Origin: an uncultured Collinsella sp.
Lineage (GTDB): Bacteria; Actinomycetota; Coriobacteriia; Coriobacteriales; Coriobacteriaceae
NCBI GenBank assembly: GCA_902475245.1
Contig: CABRYP010000003.1
Location: 62,001-126,000, forward strand
Direction: 5' to 3'
Length of the DNA stretch: 64,000 bases
Positions 53,004-60,920 of the stretch are shown here, one piece after another. The notes under the pieces are model-generated. The model saw nothing but the letters and a program-made list of their open reading frames with translations. It had not been told where the DNA came from and did not search any database. The translations under genes were made by a program, and so were the position numbers. How positions within the stretch are numbered: the first letter of the stretch is position 1; every line of letters starts with the position of its first letter.

Positions 53004-53119
53004 GGGGAGGAATGTAGGCCCGATTTTCGTAGATTCCGCACGAGCCGAAGACCACTTAATGTGGTCTTCGAGCGAGCCCAGGACCTGACCGAGCGAAAAT
53101 CGGGCCTACATTCCTCCCC
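53004..53119. repeat. Nested palindrome family D, copy 1
   Basis: Perfect 26-bp inverted arms at 53004-53029 and 53094-53119 enclose a 64-base core. The core holds the inner hairpin CGAAGACCAC-TTAAT-GTGGTCTTCG (53046-53070) and the flanks TTCCGCACGAGC and GCGAGCCCAGGAC. The right arm ends 20 bases before valS, so the element lies in the valS leader. The same core, inverted and with different arms, lies behind valS. Confidence 0.9.
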
Positions 53120-53139
53120 GGCGGGACAGGGAGAGATAT

Positions 53140-55836
53140 ATGGAAGAAATGCCCAAGAACTACGATCCGTCGACCAACGAGCCGGCGATCCTGCAGAAGT
53201 GGCTCGACGGCGGCTACTACAAGCGCCGCGAGGGCGTGGGCGACTGCACCGTAACCATTCCGCCTCCCAACGTGACCGGCAAGCTCCACATGGGTCACGC
53301 CACCGACGACTCCATCCAGGACGCCATCATCCGTATGGCCCGCATGCGCGGCAAGTCCACGCGCTGGGTGCTCGGCACCGACCACGCCGGTATCGCCACG
53401 CAGACCAAGGTCGACAAGAAGCTCAAGAGCGAGGGCATCAGCCGCCTGGAGATCGGTCGCGACAAGTTTGTCGACGCCTGCTGGGATTGGACCCACGAGT
53501 ACGGCGGCATCATCGTCGAGCAGATCAAGCGTATGGGCTGCTCCGTCGACTTTGATAACGAGCGCTTTACCATGGACGAGGACTACGCCCAGGCCGTGCG
53601 CAAGGTGTTCTGCGACTGGTACCACGACGGTCTGATCTATCGCGGCAAGCGCATCGTCAACTGGTGCCCCAACTGCACCACCGCCATCTCGGACGACGAG
53701 GCCGAGTACAAGGACGAGAAGGGTCACCTGTGGCACCTGCGCTATCCGCTGACCGAGCCGGTCAACGGCCAGGACTACATCGTCGTCGCCACCACGCGCC
53801 CCGAGACCATGCTCGGCGACACGGGCGTCGCCGTCTCCCCGAAGGACCCCGAGAAGGCTGCCTTCGTGGGTAAGACCGTCAAGCTCCCCATCGTCGACCG
53901 CGAGATCCCCATCTTTGAGGATTGGCATGTCGACGCCAACTTTGGCTCTGGCTTTGTCAAGGTCACCCCGGCCCACGACCCCAACGATTACGCCATGGGT
54001 CAGGCCCACGACCTGCCGCAGATCAACATCTTCGACGAGCATGCGGTGGTCGTCGAGGGTTACGGCGAGTTTACCGGCATGAACCGCGACGAGTGCCGCG
54101 AGGCCGTCATCAAGTGGTTTGAGGAGCACGACCTGCTCGATCACGTCGACGAACTCGATCACTCCGTCATGCACTGCTACCGTTGCGACTCCGCGCTGGA
54201 GCCGTGGCTTTCCGAGCAGTGGTTCGTGGCAGTCGACAAGCTCAAGGGGCCGGCGCTCGACGCCGTCAACTCCGGCAAGGTCACCTTCCACCCCGCGCGC
54301 TGGACGCAGACCTACACCACCTGGATGGAAAACCTCAAGGACTGGTGCATCAGCCGCCAGCTGTGGTGGGGCCACCGCATCCCCGTGTTCTACTGCGAGG
54401 ACTGCGGCTGGGAGGATGCCCTTACCGAGGACACCGACGTGTGTCCCAAGTGCGGCGGCCATCACGTGCATCAGGACGAGAACGTGCTGGACACCTGGTT
54501 CAGCTCGCAGCTGTGGACCTTTGCCACGCAGGGCTGGCCGCAAAAGCCGGAGCTGCTCGAGGGCCATCACCCCACGACGGCGCTCGTCACCGCGCGCGAC
54601 ATCATCGCGCTGTGGGTCGCCCGCATGGTCATGAGCTCGCTGTACTTCCTGGACGAGGTGCCGTTTAAGGATGTCGTCATCTACCCGACGATTCTTGCCA
54701 AGGACGGCAGCCGCATGTCCAAGTCCAAGGGCAACGGCGTTGACCCCATGGACCTCATCGGCATGTACGGCGCCGACGCCATGCGCTTCAACCTGCTGAC
54801 GCTCTGCACTAACAACCAGGACGTCAAGTTCGACGCGAACATCGACAAGAAGACCAAGAAGCTCATCGACAGCCCGCGCACCGAGCAGGCCAAGTCGTTT
54901 GTGACCAAGATCTGGAACGCCAGCCGCTTCCTGCTTATGAACATGGAGGGCTACACGCCCGGCGAGCCCGTCGTGGAGACGCCGGCCGACGCCTGGATGT
55001 TCAGCCGCCTGGCCAAGACCGTCAAGATGGTCACCGAAGGCATCGAGAACTACACCTTTGGCGACATGGCCCGCGGCGTGCAGCAGTTCTTCTGGAACGA
55101 GGTATGCGACTGGTACGTCGAGGTCACCAAGGCCCGCCTGAAGGGCGAGGGTCGTCTGCAGGCGCAGCGTAACCTGATCTTTGTACTCGACACCTCTATT
55201 CGCCTGATGCACCCGCTCATGCCGTTTGTCACCGAGGAAATCTGGGACAACATGCCGGCGAGCGTGCTCGACCTGGATGCCGAGGGCAACGTGGATCGCG
55301 CCGAGGCGCTCATGATCGCCAAGTGGCCCGAGCCCGCCGACTACGCCAAGTATGTCGACGAGGACGCCGAGCGCGCGTTTGAGCTGTGCCGCACCGTCGT
55401 GTCCGCCGCCCGCGCCACGCGTTCGCGTTATCGCTTGAGCCCCAAGGCCGAGCTCGACGTGGTCGTGCGCGCCGGTGCCGAGGACATCGAGAAGCTCGAG
55501 AGCCTGCGCTCGACCATCGAGCCGCTGGCAAACACTGCCTCGCTGGTCATGGGTACCGACGTCGAGAAGCCGGCTGCGAGCATCGCCGTGGTCGACAGCG
55601 GCGTCGAGGCCTTTGTGGTGCTCGAGGGCAAGGTTGACCTTTCGGCCGAGAAGGCACGCCTGGAGAAGGAGATTGCTGCGGCCCAGAAGGAGCTTGCCGG
55701 CTGCGAGAAGACGCTCGCCAACGAGGGCTTTGTGGCCAAGGCCGCGCCCGCGGTGGTCCAGAAGAAGAGGGACCGTGCGGCTGAGCTCAAGGAGATCTTG
55801 GCGGCACTGACTGCTCAGGTTGCTGACTTCTCGTAG
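53140..55836 (+). CDS. valS: Valyl-tRNA synthetase
   Basis: A class I aminoacyl-tRNA synthetase of 898 residues. The HIGH-type motif is PPPNVTGKLHMGHA near residue 47, the KMSKS motif is GSRMSKSKGNG near 525, and the C-terminal 70 residues form the ValRS coiled coil (DLSAEKARLEKEIAAAQKEL). GGGAGAG precedes the ATG; the Met three codons on is an alternative start. It is framed by the two copies of palindrome family D. No T-box is seen upstream. Confidence 0.96.
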   Translation: MEEMPKNYDPSTNEPAILQKWLDGGYYKRREGVGDCTVTIPPPNVTGKLHMGHATDDSIQDAIIRMARMRGKSTRWVLGTDHAGIATQTKVDKKLKSEGISRLEIGRDKFVDACWDWTHEYGGIIVEQIKRMGCSVDFDNERFTMDEDYAQAVRKVFCDWYHDGLIYRGKRIVNWCPNCTTAISDDEAEYKDEKGHLWHLRYPLTEPVNGQDYIVVATTRPETMLGDTGVAVSPKDPEKAAFVGKTVKLPIVDREIPIFEDWHVDANFGSGFVKVTPAHDPNDYAMGQAHDLPQINIFDEHAVVVEGYGEFTGMNRDECREAVIKWFEEHDLLDHVDELDHSVMHCYRCDSALEPWLSEQWFVAVDKLKGPALDAVNSGKVTFHPARWTQTYTTWMENLKDWCISRQLWWGHRIPVFYCEDCGWEDALTEDTDVCPKCGGHHVHQDENVLDTWFSSQLWTFATQGWPQKPELLEGHHPTTALVTARDIIALWVARMVMSSLYFLDEVPFKDVVIYPTILAKDGSRMSKSKGNGVDPMDLIGMYGADAMRFNLLTLCTNNQDVKFDANIDKKTKKLIDSPRTEQAKSFVTKIWNASRFLLMNMEGYTPGEPVVETPADAWMFSRLAKTVKMVTEGIENYTFGDMARGVQQFFWNEVCDWYVEVTKARLKGEGRLQAQRNLIFVLDTSIRLMHPLMPFVTEEIWDNMPASVLDLDAEGNVDRAEALMIAKWPEPADYAKYVDEDAERAFELCRTVVSAARATRSRYRLSPKAELDVVVRAGAEDIEKLESLRSTIEPLANTASLVMGTDVEKPAASIAVVDSGVEAFVVLEGKVDLSAEKARLEKEIAAAQKELAGCEKTLANEGFVAKAAPAVVQKKRDRAAELKEILAALTAQVADFS

Positions 55837-55851
55837 GCGGTACGGGGGGAT

Positions 55852-55959
55852 GCGGTTTGGGGCTTTGCTCGCTACTGCGGACAGTCCTGCTCGCACGAAG
55901 GCCACATTAAGTGGCCTTCGGCTCGTGCGGAACTTGTATCGAGCAAAGCCCCAAACCGC
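55852..55959. repeat. Nested palindrome family D, copy 2 (inverted)
   Basis: Perfect 20-bp arms at 55852-55871 and 55940-55959, different in sequence from those of copy 1, enclose a core that on the minus strand reads TTCCGCACGAGCCGAAG, then GCCAC-TTAAT-GTGGC and CTTCG, like copy 1. One pair of the inner stem has changed from A-T to G-C on both sides. Lies 15 bases after the valS stop. Confidence 0.9.
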
Positions 55960-56110
55960 TCCCATAGCGGTTACGGGGGCGTCCGCTGCCCGGTAGGACC
56001 ACTGGGTTGTGGCCTTGATTCTGCTGCAAAGCGGTGTTTGGCTGATATTTTGAATGGGAGGGGCTCGTTGTTGCTTACGGGCCTCTTTTTATGTTGAGGG
56101 GACTTTGGCT

Positions 56111-57454
56111 ATGGCAAAGCGTTCTGGGTTGTATTCGGTGCCGTTTGAGGTTCCGGAGCTTTCTTTTGATGAGGCTGTTGCACTTGCGGCCGATACGGGC
56201 AAGATTGCGCGTTATTCCACGCCGCTGCTCGAGACCGTCGTCGAGATGCTCGATGAGCTTGGTCGTCCTGACGAGTTCTATGATTGCGTCCAGATAGCGG
56301 GTACCAATGGAAAGACCTCGACGACGCGATTCTCGGCTGCCATTCTTCGCGGTGAGGGCCTTAAGACGGCACTCTTTACGTCGCCTCATCTGGTGCGCTA
56401 TCCCGAGCGTATGGAGATTGACGGAAAGGTCGTTTCGGACGAGGTCTTTGCCCATGGTGTCTCTGCGGCGTATGAGGCAGGTCGTCGTCTCAACGCACGT
56501 CGTGAGGCGGCGGGCGAGGAGCTCCGTTCTATTACGCCCTTCGATCTTTTGTCCGTGGCTGGTTTGACTATGTTTGCCGAGGCTTGCGTGGACGTGGCCG
56601 TGCTTGAGGTTGGCATGGGCGGACGATGGGATGCTACGAGTGCGACCGATCCCGTGGCCGTCGCCATTACGGGCATTGGACTCGACCATACGAAGGTCCT
56701 CGGCGATACCCTCGAGGCTATTGCGGGGGAGAAGGCTGCGGTAATTAAGCCTGGGCGCTTGGTTGTTTTGGGTGAGGGCACGCATGAGGCGAGTGTTCAG
56801 TGTGTGATGGATGCCCGTTGCCGTGAGTGCGGCGTAGTGCCGCTCGTGGTGAGCCATACGACGACCAAACTTCCGGCACACGTGGGCGATACGGTTGAGT
56901 TTAGCTGCACCACGCCGCGTGCGATCTATACGTCGAGCATGGTCAAGCCGGCCTATCAGCCGCAGAATGCCGCGTGCGCGATTATGCTTTGCGAGGGCTA
57001 TCTGGGTCGCGAGCTCGACCATGAGGCGCTCGACGCTTCTCTTATGGGCTGCCCCACGCCGGGTCGCTTTGATGTGCTGGGAACCGATCCGCTCAAGCTG
57101 ATCGACGCCTGCCATAACCCCCAGAGCTGCGAGAACTTTGTGAGCGCACTGGACGAGATCGATCCGTGTGTAGAGAATCGCCCCACGCTGCTGTGCGCCG
57201 CGCTGGCAGACAAGGACGTGTCGGGCATCGTCGACGTGCTTGTTCCAGCCTTCCCACGCGTGGTCGTGACGCAGACCGATTCCGATCGCGCCCTGCCGGC
57301 GGAGGAGCTCGCCGCCCTTGTGGACGCCGATAAGCTCGCTGGCGTGTATCCCAGCGTATCCGAGGCCCTCGCAGCCCTCGATGCCGCGGGCGAGCCCTTC
57401 GTAGCAGCCGGCACCATCACCCTAGCCGGCGAAGTAGCGGGGCTGCTGCGCTAG
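56111..57454 (+). CDS. folC: Folylpolyglutamate synthase / dihydrofolate synthase family (Mur ligase)
   Basis: An ATP-dependent ligase of 447 residues that adds glutamate to folates, and perhaps to dihydropteroate. The P-loop is IAGTNGKTSTTRFSAAIL near residue 65, followed by FTSPHLVRYPERM and EVGMGGRWDATS. The C-terminal IDACHNPQSCENFVSAL is the Mur-ligase C-domain segment. The ATG at 56111 is preferred because the protein then starts MAKRSGLYSVPFE, with GAGGGGA upstream. Whether it has one or both activities cannot be told. Confidence 0.88.
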   Translation: MAKRSGLYSVPFEVPELSFDEAVALAADTGKIARYSTPLLETVVEMLDELGRPDEFYDCVQIAGTNGKTSTTRFSAAILRGEGLKTALFTSPHLVRYPERMEIDGKVVSDEVFAHGVSAAYEAGRRLNARREAAGEELRSITPFDLLSVAGLTMFAEACVDVAVLEVGMGGRWDATSATDPVAVAITGIGLDHTKVLGDTLEAIAGEKAAVIKPGRLVVLGEGTHEASVQCVMDARCRECGVVPLVVSHTTTKLPAHVGDTVEFSCTTPRAIYTSSMVKPAYQPQNAACAIMLCEGYLGRELDHEALDASLMGCPTPGRFDVLGTDPLKLIDACHNPQSCENFVSALDEIDPCVENRPTLLCAALADKDVSGIVDVLVPAFPRVVVTQTDSDRALPAEELAALVDADKLAGVYPSVSEALAALDAAGEPFVAAGTITLAGEVAGLLR

Positions 57455-57486
57455 CCCGCCCTGCTCCGTTAACCCATCCCCTCATC

Positions 57487-57554
57487 AGTTGCGGTGAAAT
57501 AGTTCCTATTTTTTGGGTTCTAGCAGCCCATCCAGGAACTATTCCACCGCAACT
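57487..57554. repeat. Palindromic repeat family A, copy 5
   Basis: AGTTGCGGTGAAATAGTTCCT with AGGAACTATTCCACCGCAACT, one mismatch. The inner arm is GTTCCT rather than CGGACT. Lies between the convergent folC and peptidase genes. Confidence 0.85.
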
Positions 57555-57578
57555 TCTAGGGGAGCTTTGGTTGCGTGC

Positions 57579-58667
57579 CTAGTCTAGACGGACTGGGTCG
57601 TGGGGGTAGGCGTTGAGAATCTCGACGCCGGACTCGGTGACCAGGGCAAGGTCTTCGATGCGGACGCCGGTGCGGCCGGGGAGGTAGATGCCCGGCTCGA
57701 TGGAGAACGTCATGCCCGGCTCTACGACCTGCTCGTTAACAAGCGAGACATCGCCTGGCTCATGGTCCTGCAGACCGATCGAGTGTCCCAGACGGTGCGT
57801 AAAGTACTGCCCATAGCCCGCTTCCTCAATCACGTTGCGCGCGGCGCGGTCCAGGTCGCACATGCGCACGCCCGGTGCGATGAGCGCCTCGGCGGCTTCG
57901 TTGGCGCGGCGCACGATGTCGTAGATGCGTGCGGTCTCCTTGTCCGGCTCGCCCCAATAGAACGTGCGCGTCATGTCCGAGCAGTAGTTTCGGTGGCGTC
58001 CGCCAATGTCGAACAGCACCACGTCGCCGCGCTTGAGTACGGTGTCGTCGGGCTCGTGGTGCGGGTCGCCGGCGTTGGCGCCAAAGCTCACGATGGGCGG
58101 AAAGCTAAAGCCCTCGCAGTCGTGCTTGCGGTACAGGCCGAGCATCTGGTCGGCAATTTCGCGCTCCGTCACGCCCTCGTGGACGAGCTTGATGGCGTCG
58201 GCCATTACGGCGTCGTTAGCGGCCGAGGACGTGCGCATGAGCTCCTGCTCGGCGGCATCCTTGTGGGTGCGTGCGGCGGTGACGGCAAAGTCGCCCAGGA
58301 AGAACTCGCTCGCGGCGCGACGATCCATGAGCGGCATCAAAAAGCCGGAGCGCATGACGGTATCGATGCCGAGCGGTTTGGTCGGATCGACCTCGCGAGC
58401 GATGGCGTCGGTCACGACGTCGGTATCGGTGTGGTAGGCCACGCGGGCGTTGTCATACTCGGGCAGCTGATGCAGCGCGTTGACCAAGATCACGGGCTCG
58501 CTACCGCGTGCGAGCAGCACGCCGCAAAAACGCTCGAACATATCGGCATAAAAGCCGGTCAGGTAATAAATCGACCACGGGTCGTTTACGAGCAGCTGTG
58601 CGCCGGGGTGCTGAGCCTCGAGCGCATCGAGCACGCGCGCCACACGCTGGTCATCGACATGTGCCAT
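57579..58667 (-). CDS. M24 family aminopeptidase (Xaa-Pro type)
   Basis: A 362-residue metallopeptidase of the pita-bread fold, likely removing N-terminal residues before proline. Metal ligands are visible: Asp in VVLFDIGGRHRNY and CSDMTRTFYWG, His in HRLGHSIGLQDHEPGD, Glu in FSIEPGIYLPG and in VRIEDLALV. The N-terminal 130 residues form the creatinase-like domain. The start at 58667 has AAAGGA seven bases upstream; an earlier in-frame start lacks one. Confidence 0.9.
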   Translation of the reverse strand: MAHVDDQRVARVLDALEAQHPGAQLLVNDPWSIYYLTGFYADMFERFCGVLLARGSEPVILVNALHQLPEYDNARVAYHTDTDVVTDAIAREVDPTKPLGIDTVMRSGFLMPLMDRRAASEFFLGDFAVTAARTHKDAAEQELMRTSSAANDAVMADAIKLVHEGVTEREIADQMLGLYRKHDCEGFSFPPIVSFGANAGDPHHEPDDTVLKRGDVVLFDIGGRHRNYCSDMTRTFYWGEPDKETARIYDIVRRANEAAEALIAPGVRMCDLDRAARNVIEEAGYGQYFTHRLGHSIGLQDHEPGDVSLVNEQVVEPGMTFSIEPGIYLPGRTGVRIEDLALVTESGVEILNAYPHDPVRLD

Positions 58668-58836
58668 GGAACATCCTTTCGCTAGGGTGGCACCATAGTA
58701 TCCCAAGCCCGGCAGCTAGGGACGTTCCTTTTATGCCGGCACTTCGGGATACTCCTTAGCATGGCCGGTCTGGCAAGCACGCAGGCAAAAGGAGTCATAA
58801 GAGGCCCGTCCAAATGGGCTGGTTCCAAAAGCATGG

Positions 58837-58967
58837 CGGATTACGGGGCTGGACCTGTATTACTTGACCATGGAAAAATCGCGAAATTAAAACCGCAGGT
58901 AGACGGCTTATCAAAAATCGATAATTGCCGGTATGGATGGGAGTCTCCGAATCAGCCCCGTAATCCG
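58837..58967. repeat. MITE-like inverted repeat element
   Basis: Arms CGGATTACGGGGCTG (58837-58851) and its exact complement (58953-58967) enclose about 100 AT-richer bases with AAAAATCG twice. No transposase is encoded. It could be a miniature element or a structured RNA. Confidence 0.65.
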
Positions 58968-59022
58968 GCACAGTTTTGAAATGGCACTAAAGTAGGCACA
59001 GACTAAATGCCGATTCCAAGGA

Positions 59023-59091
59023 TAGTTGCGGTGGAATAGTTCCTGGATGCCGGGGTTTTGGCGGAAATCAGGAACTATTTCACCGCAATTG
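59023..59091. repeat. Palindromic repeat family A, copy 6
   Basis: TAGTTGCGGTGGAATAGTTC, then CTG, opposite CAGGAACTATTTCACCGCAA, then TT. It shares the GTTCCT inner arm with copy 5. Lies behind the last gene of the minus-strand glycerol-3-phosphate-dehydrogenase-like operon. Confidence 0.85.
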
Positions 59092-59148
59092 AGGAGGGGC
59101 GGGGTGTATGGCGGGGTAGCTAAAAGAGTCCCGTCCCAAATGAGCTGC

Positions 59149-59547
59149 TTAGGCTGGGGCGATGTCCATGCTTGCGATGAGGTCGATGCCCGTGCCGAGG
59201 AGGTTCTCCAGCACGACGTCGCCCATGCGGATGGGGGCCTCGACGACCAGACCGCGGATGAGGTCCATGGCCTGGGCGTGGAGTTCCAGCGGGATGGCTT
59301 CGGCCGTGCGCACGGGCAACAGCGCCTCGTCGCCGCCGGATACGGCCACGGTGGTAGTGAGTACGCGCATGGGGCAGGTGAGCTCCTGATGCGCGAACGT
59401 ATCGCCGCGGGGGCAGCTGTTGCCGGTCACGGAGCGCACCTCTACCACGGCGCCGTCTGCGTCACGTTCTACCTCTACGGTCAGGAGGCATTCCGATGGG
59501 CAGGTGGTGCAGTTGAACTGCAGCGTTTCGATCGCGTTTATGCTCAT
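59149..59547 (-). CDS. DUF1667 protein of the anaerobic glycerol-3-phosphate dehydrogenase-like operon
   Basis: A protein of 132 residues with FNCTTCPSECLLTVEV near the N-terminus and NSCPRGDTFAHQELTCPMR further on; the CxxCxxxC and later Cys residues suggest a metal or Fe-S site. The family regularly follows GlpA-like and GlpB-like flavoproteins in anaerobes, as here. It starts five bases after the upstream gene. A role as electron-transfer subunit in place of GlpC is inferred. Confidence 0.8.
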   Translation of the reverse strand: MSINAIETLQFNCTTCPSECLLTVEVERDADGAVVEVRSVTGNSCPRGDTFAHQELTCPMRVLTTTVAVSGGDEALLPVRTAEAIPLELHAQAMDLIRGLVVEAPIRMGDVVLENLLGTGIDLIASMDIAPA

Positions 59548-59551
59548 GGCC

Positions 59552-60919
59552 TTACGCCTCCTCAACGGGGTCGACGGACAGGACAATCTCGCTAACACCC
59601 AGGTCGAGTACGCGCTGAATCACCTTTGCCGGCAGCGGGAAGCTTTCCATTACGCTCGGTTTAAACGGGCGGACCTTGCCGGCGAATAGTTCTTCGTCGC
59701 CTGCCAGAATGCGCACGCGGGCGGCGTCGACCGGTCGGCGTACGCGGAAGTTGAGTTTGGTGAGTGCCACAGCCGTAATGCGTCCCGGTAGTGCGTAGCC
59801 AGCGATACCGGCAGGGGAGACCGTGAGCTGGCAACTCGGGTCCGCAACACCGGACTCGACATCCGTGCTGCCACCCAGCGCGTACGCCGCCGCAGCCGCA
59901 CCGGCACGCTCGGACTCGGTCGTCACGTTGTCGGCCAGGTCGTGCACGTGCAGCACGTTGCCGCAGGCAAAGATTCCTGGCACGCCCGTCTGCAGGCTCT
60001 GGTCCACCACGGCGCCGCGCGTGCGCGGGTCAAGCTCAACGCCCGCGCCTACCGAAAGCTCGTTCTCGGGAATCAGGCCCACCGATAGCAGCAGCGTGTC
60101 GCACGGAACAACGCGCTCGGTCCCCGGAATAGGCGCCAGGCGATCGTCGACCCGACTCACCTCGACAGCCTCCACGCGATCGTGTCCGATCACGCGCGTC
60201 ACGGTGGTGGATAGGTGCAGCGGAATACCAAAGTCGTCCAGGCAGTTCTTGACGTTGCGGCGCAGGCCGTTGGCGTACGGCATGAGCTCGTACACGCCCT
60301 CGACCGAAATCCCCTCGAGTGTGCAACGGCGTGCCATGATAAGCCCGATGTCGCCCGAGCCCAAAATGACAGCGCGCGAGCCGGGCTTAAGGTTTTCGAT
60401 ATTGATGTATCGCTGCGCTAGGCCCGCCGTAAACACGCCGGCGGGACGGCTGCCGGGAATCTTGATCTCGCTGCGCGTGCGCTCACGGCATCCCATAGCA
60501 AGGACGACCGCGCGTCCGGTGAGCTGAAGCATGCCGGCAGGACTCATGAGCGTGACGGTGTGGACCGCGGCGTCTTCCGTGGACTCGCCCGAATCAATCC
60601 CAAGCACCATGCTGTCCAAGAACAGCGCAATGTCGGTCGCGCGCACCTGGTCGATAAAGCGCTGCGCGTACTCGGGGCCGGTGAGCTCCTGCTTAAAGTG
60701 CGAAAGGCCAAAACCGGGGTGGATGCACTGGCACAGGATGCCGCCCAGATGCTGCTCGCGCTCCACGATGGCCACGCGCGCGTCTGCCTTATGTGCGGCA
60801 AGTGCGGCCGCCATGCCGGCAGGTCCGCCGCCGATAACGACCACGTCGAACGCCTGCGTCGACACCGACGCTACGGCTCCTGCCTCCGCGCGTTCGTCGC
60901 GCATATCAAGCGTCGCCAT
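59552..60919 (-). CDS. FAD/NAD(P)-dependent oxidoreductase, second subunit of the Glp-like complex
   Basis: A 455-residue flavoprotein with two nucleotide folds: DVVVIGGGPAGMAAALAAHK near residue 24 for FAD, and SRAVILGSGDIGLIMARR near 187 for NAD(P). CIHPGFG and GCRERTRSEIKIPGSRPAGV are typical of the oxidoreductases paired with GlpA-like proteins. It lies one base after the upstream gene and is followed by the DUF1667 gene, so the three probably act as a complex. Confidence 0.82.
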   Translation of the reverse strand: MATLDMRDERAEAGAVASVSTQAFDVVVIGGGPAGMAAALAAHKADARVAIVEREQHLGGILCQCIHPGFGLSHFKQELTGPEYAQRFIDQVRATDIALFLDSMVLGIDSGESTEDAAVHTVTLMSPAGMLQLTGRAVVLAMGCRERTRSEIKIPGSRPAGVFTAGLAQRYINIENLKPGSRAVILGSGDIGLIMARRCTLEGISVEGVYELMPYANGLRRNVKNCLDDFGIPLHLSTTVTRVIGHDRVEAVEVSRVDDRLAPIPGTERVVPCDTLLLSVGLIPENELSVGAGVELDPRTRGAVVDQSLQTGVPGIFACGNVLHVHDLADNVTTESERAGAAAAAYALGGSTDVESGVADPSCQLTVSPAGIAGYALPGRITAVALTKLNFRVRRPVDAARVRILAGDEELFAGKVRPFKPSVMESFPLPAKVIQRVLDLGVSEIVLSVDPVEEA

Positions 60920-60920
60920 C

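Larger units (their letters stand above)
58668..59148. other. Gene-free stretch rich in short repeats
   Basis: About 480 bases. Holds an inverted repeat at 58837-58967, repeat A copy 6 and two copies of a roughly 23-base motif (AAGAGGCCCGTCCAAATGGG at 58799 and AAGAGTCCCGTCCCAAATGA at 59124). A 72-codon frame at 58761-58979 runs through the inverted repeat and looks non-coding. Confidence 0.6.

Noticed and set aside
52911..53139. T-box riboswitch before valS
   Set aside because: The long palindrome first suggested a T-box, but I see no antiterminator TGGNACCGCG-like bulge or specifier arrangement, and the core is shared with the palindrome behind valS.
53056..55965. A 969-codon minus-strand frame opposite valS
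   Set aside because: Same codon-bias artefact; valS on the plus strand is unmistakable, and this frame crosses both family D palindromes.
58761..58979. 72-codon frame as a small gene
   Set aside because: It runs through both arms of an inverted repeat, has no ribosome binding site of note and no family resemblance.
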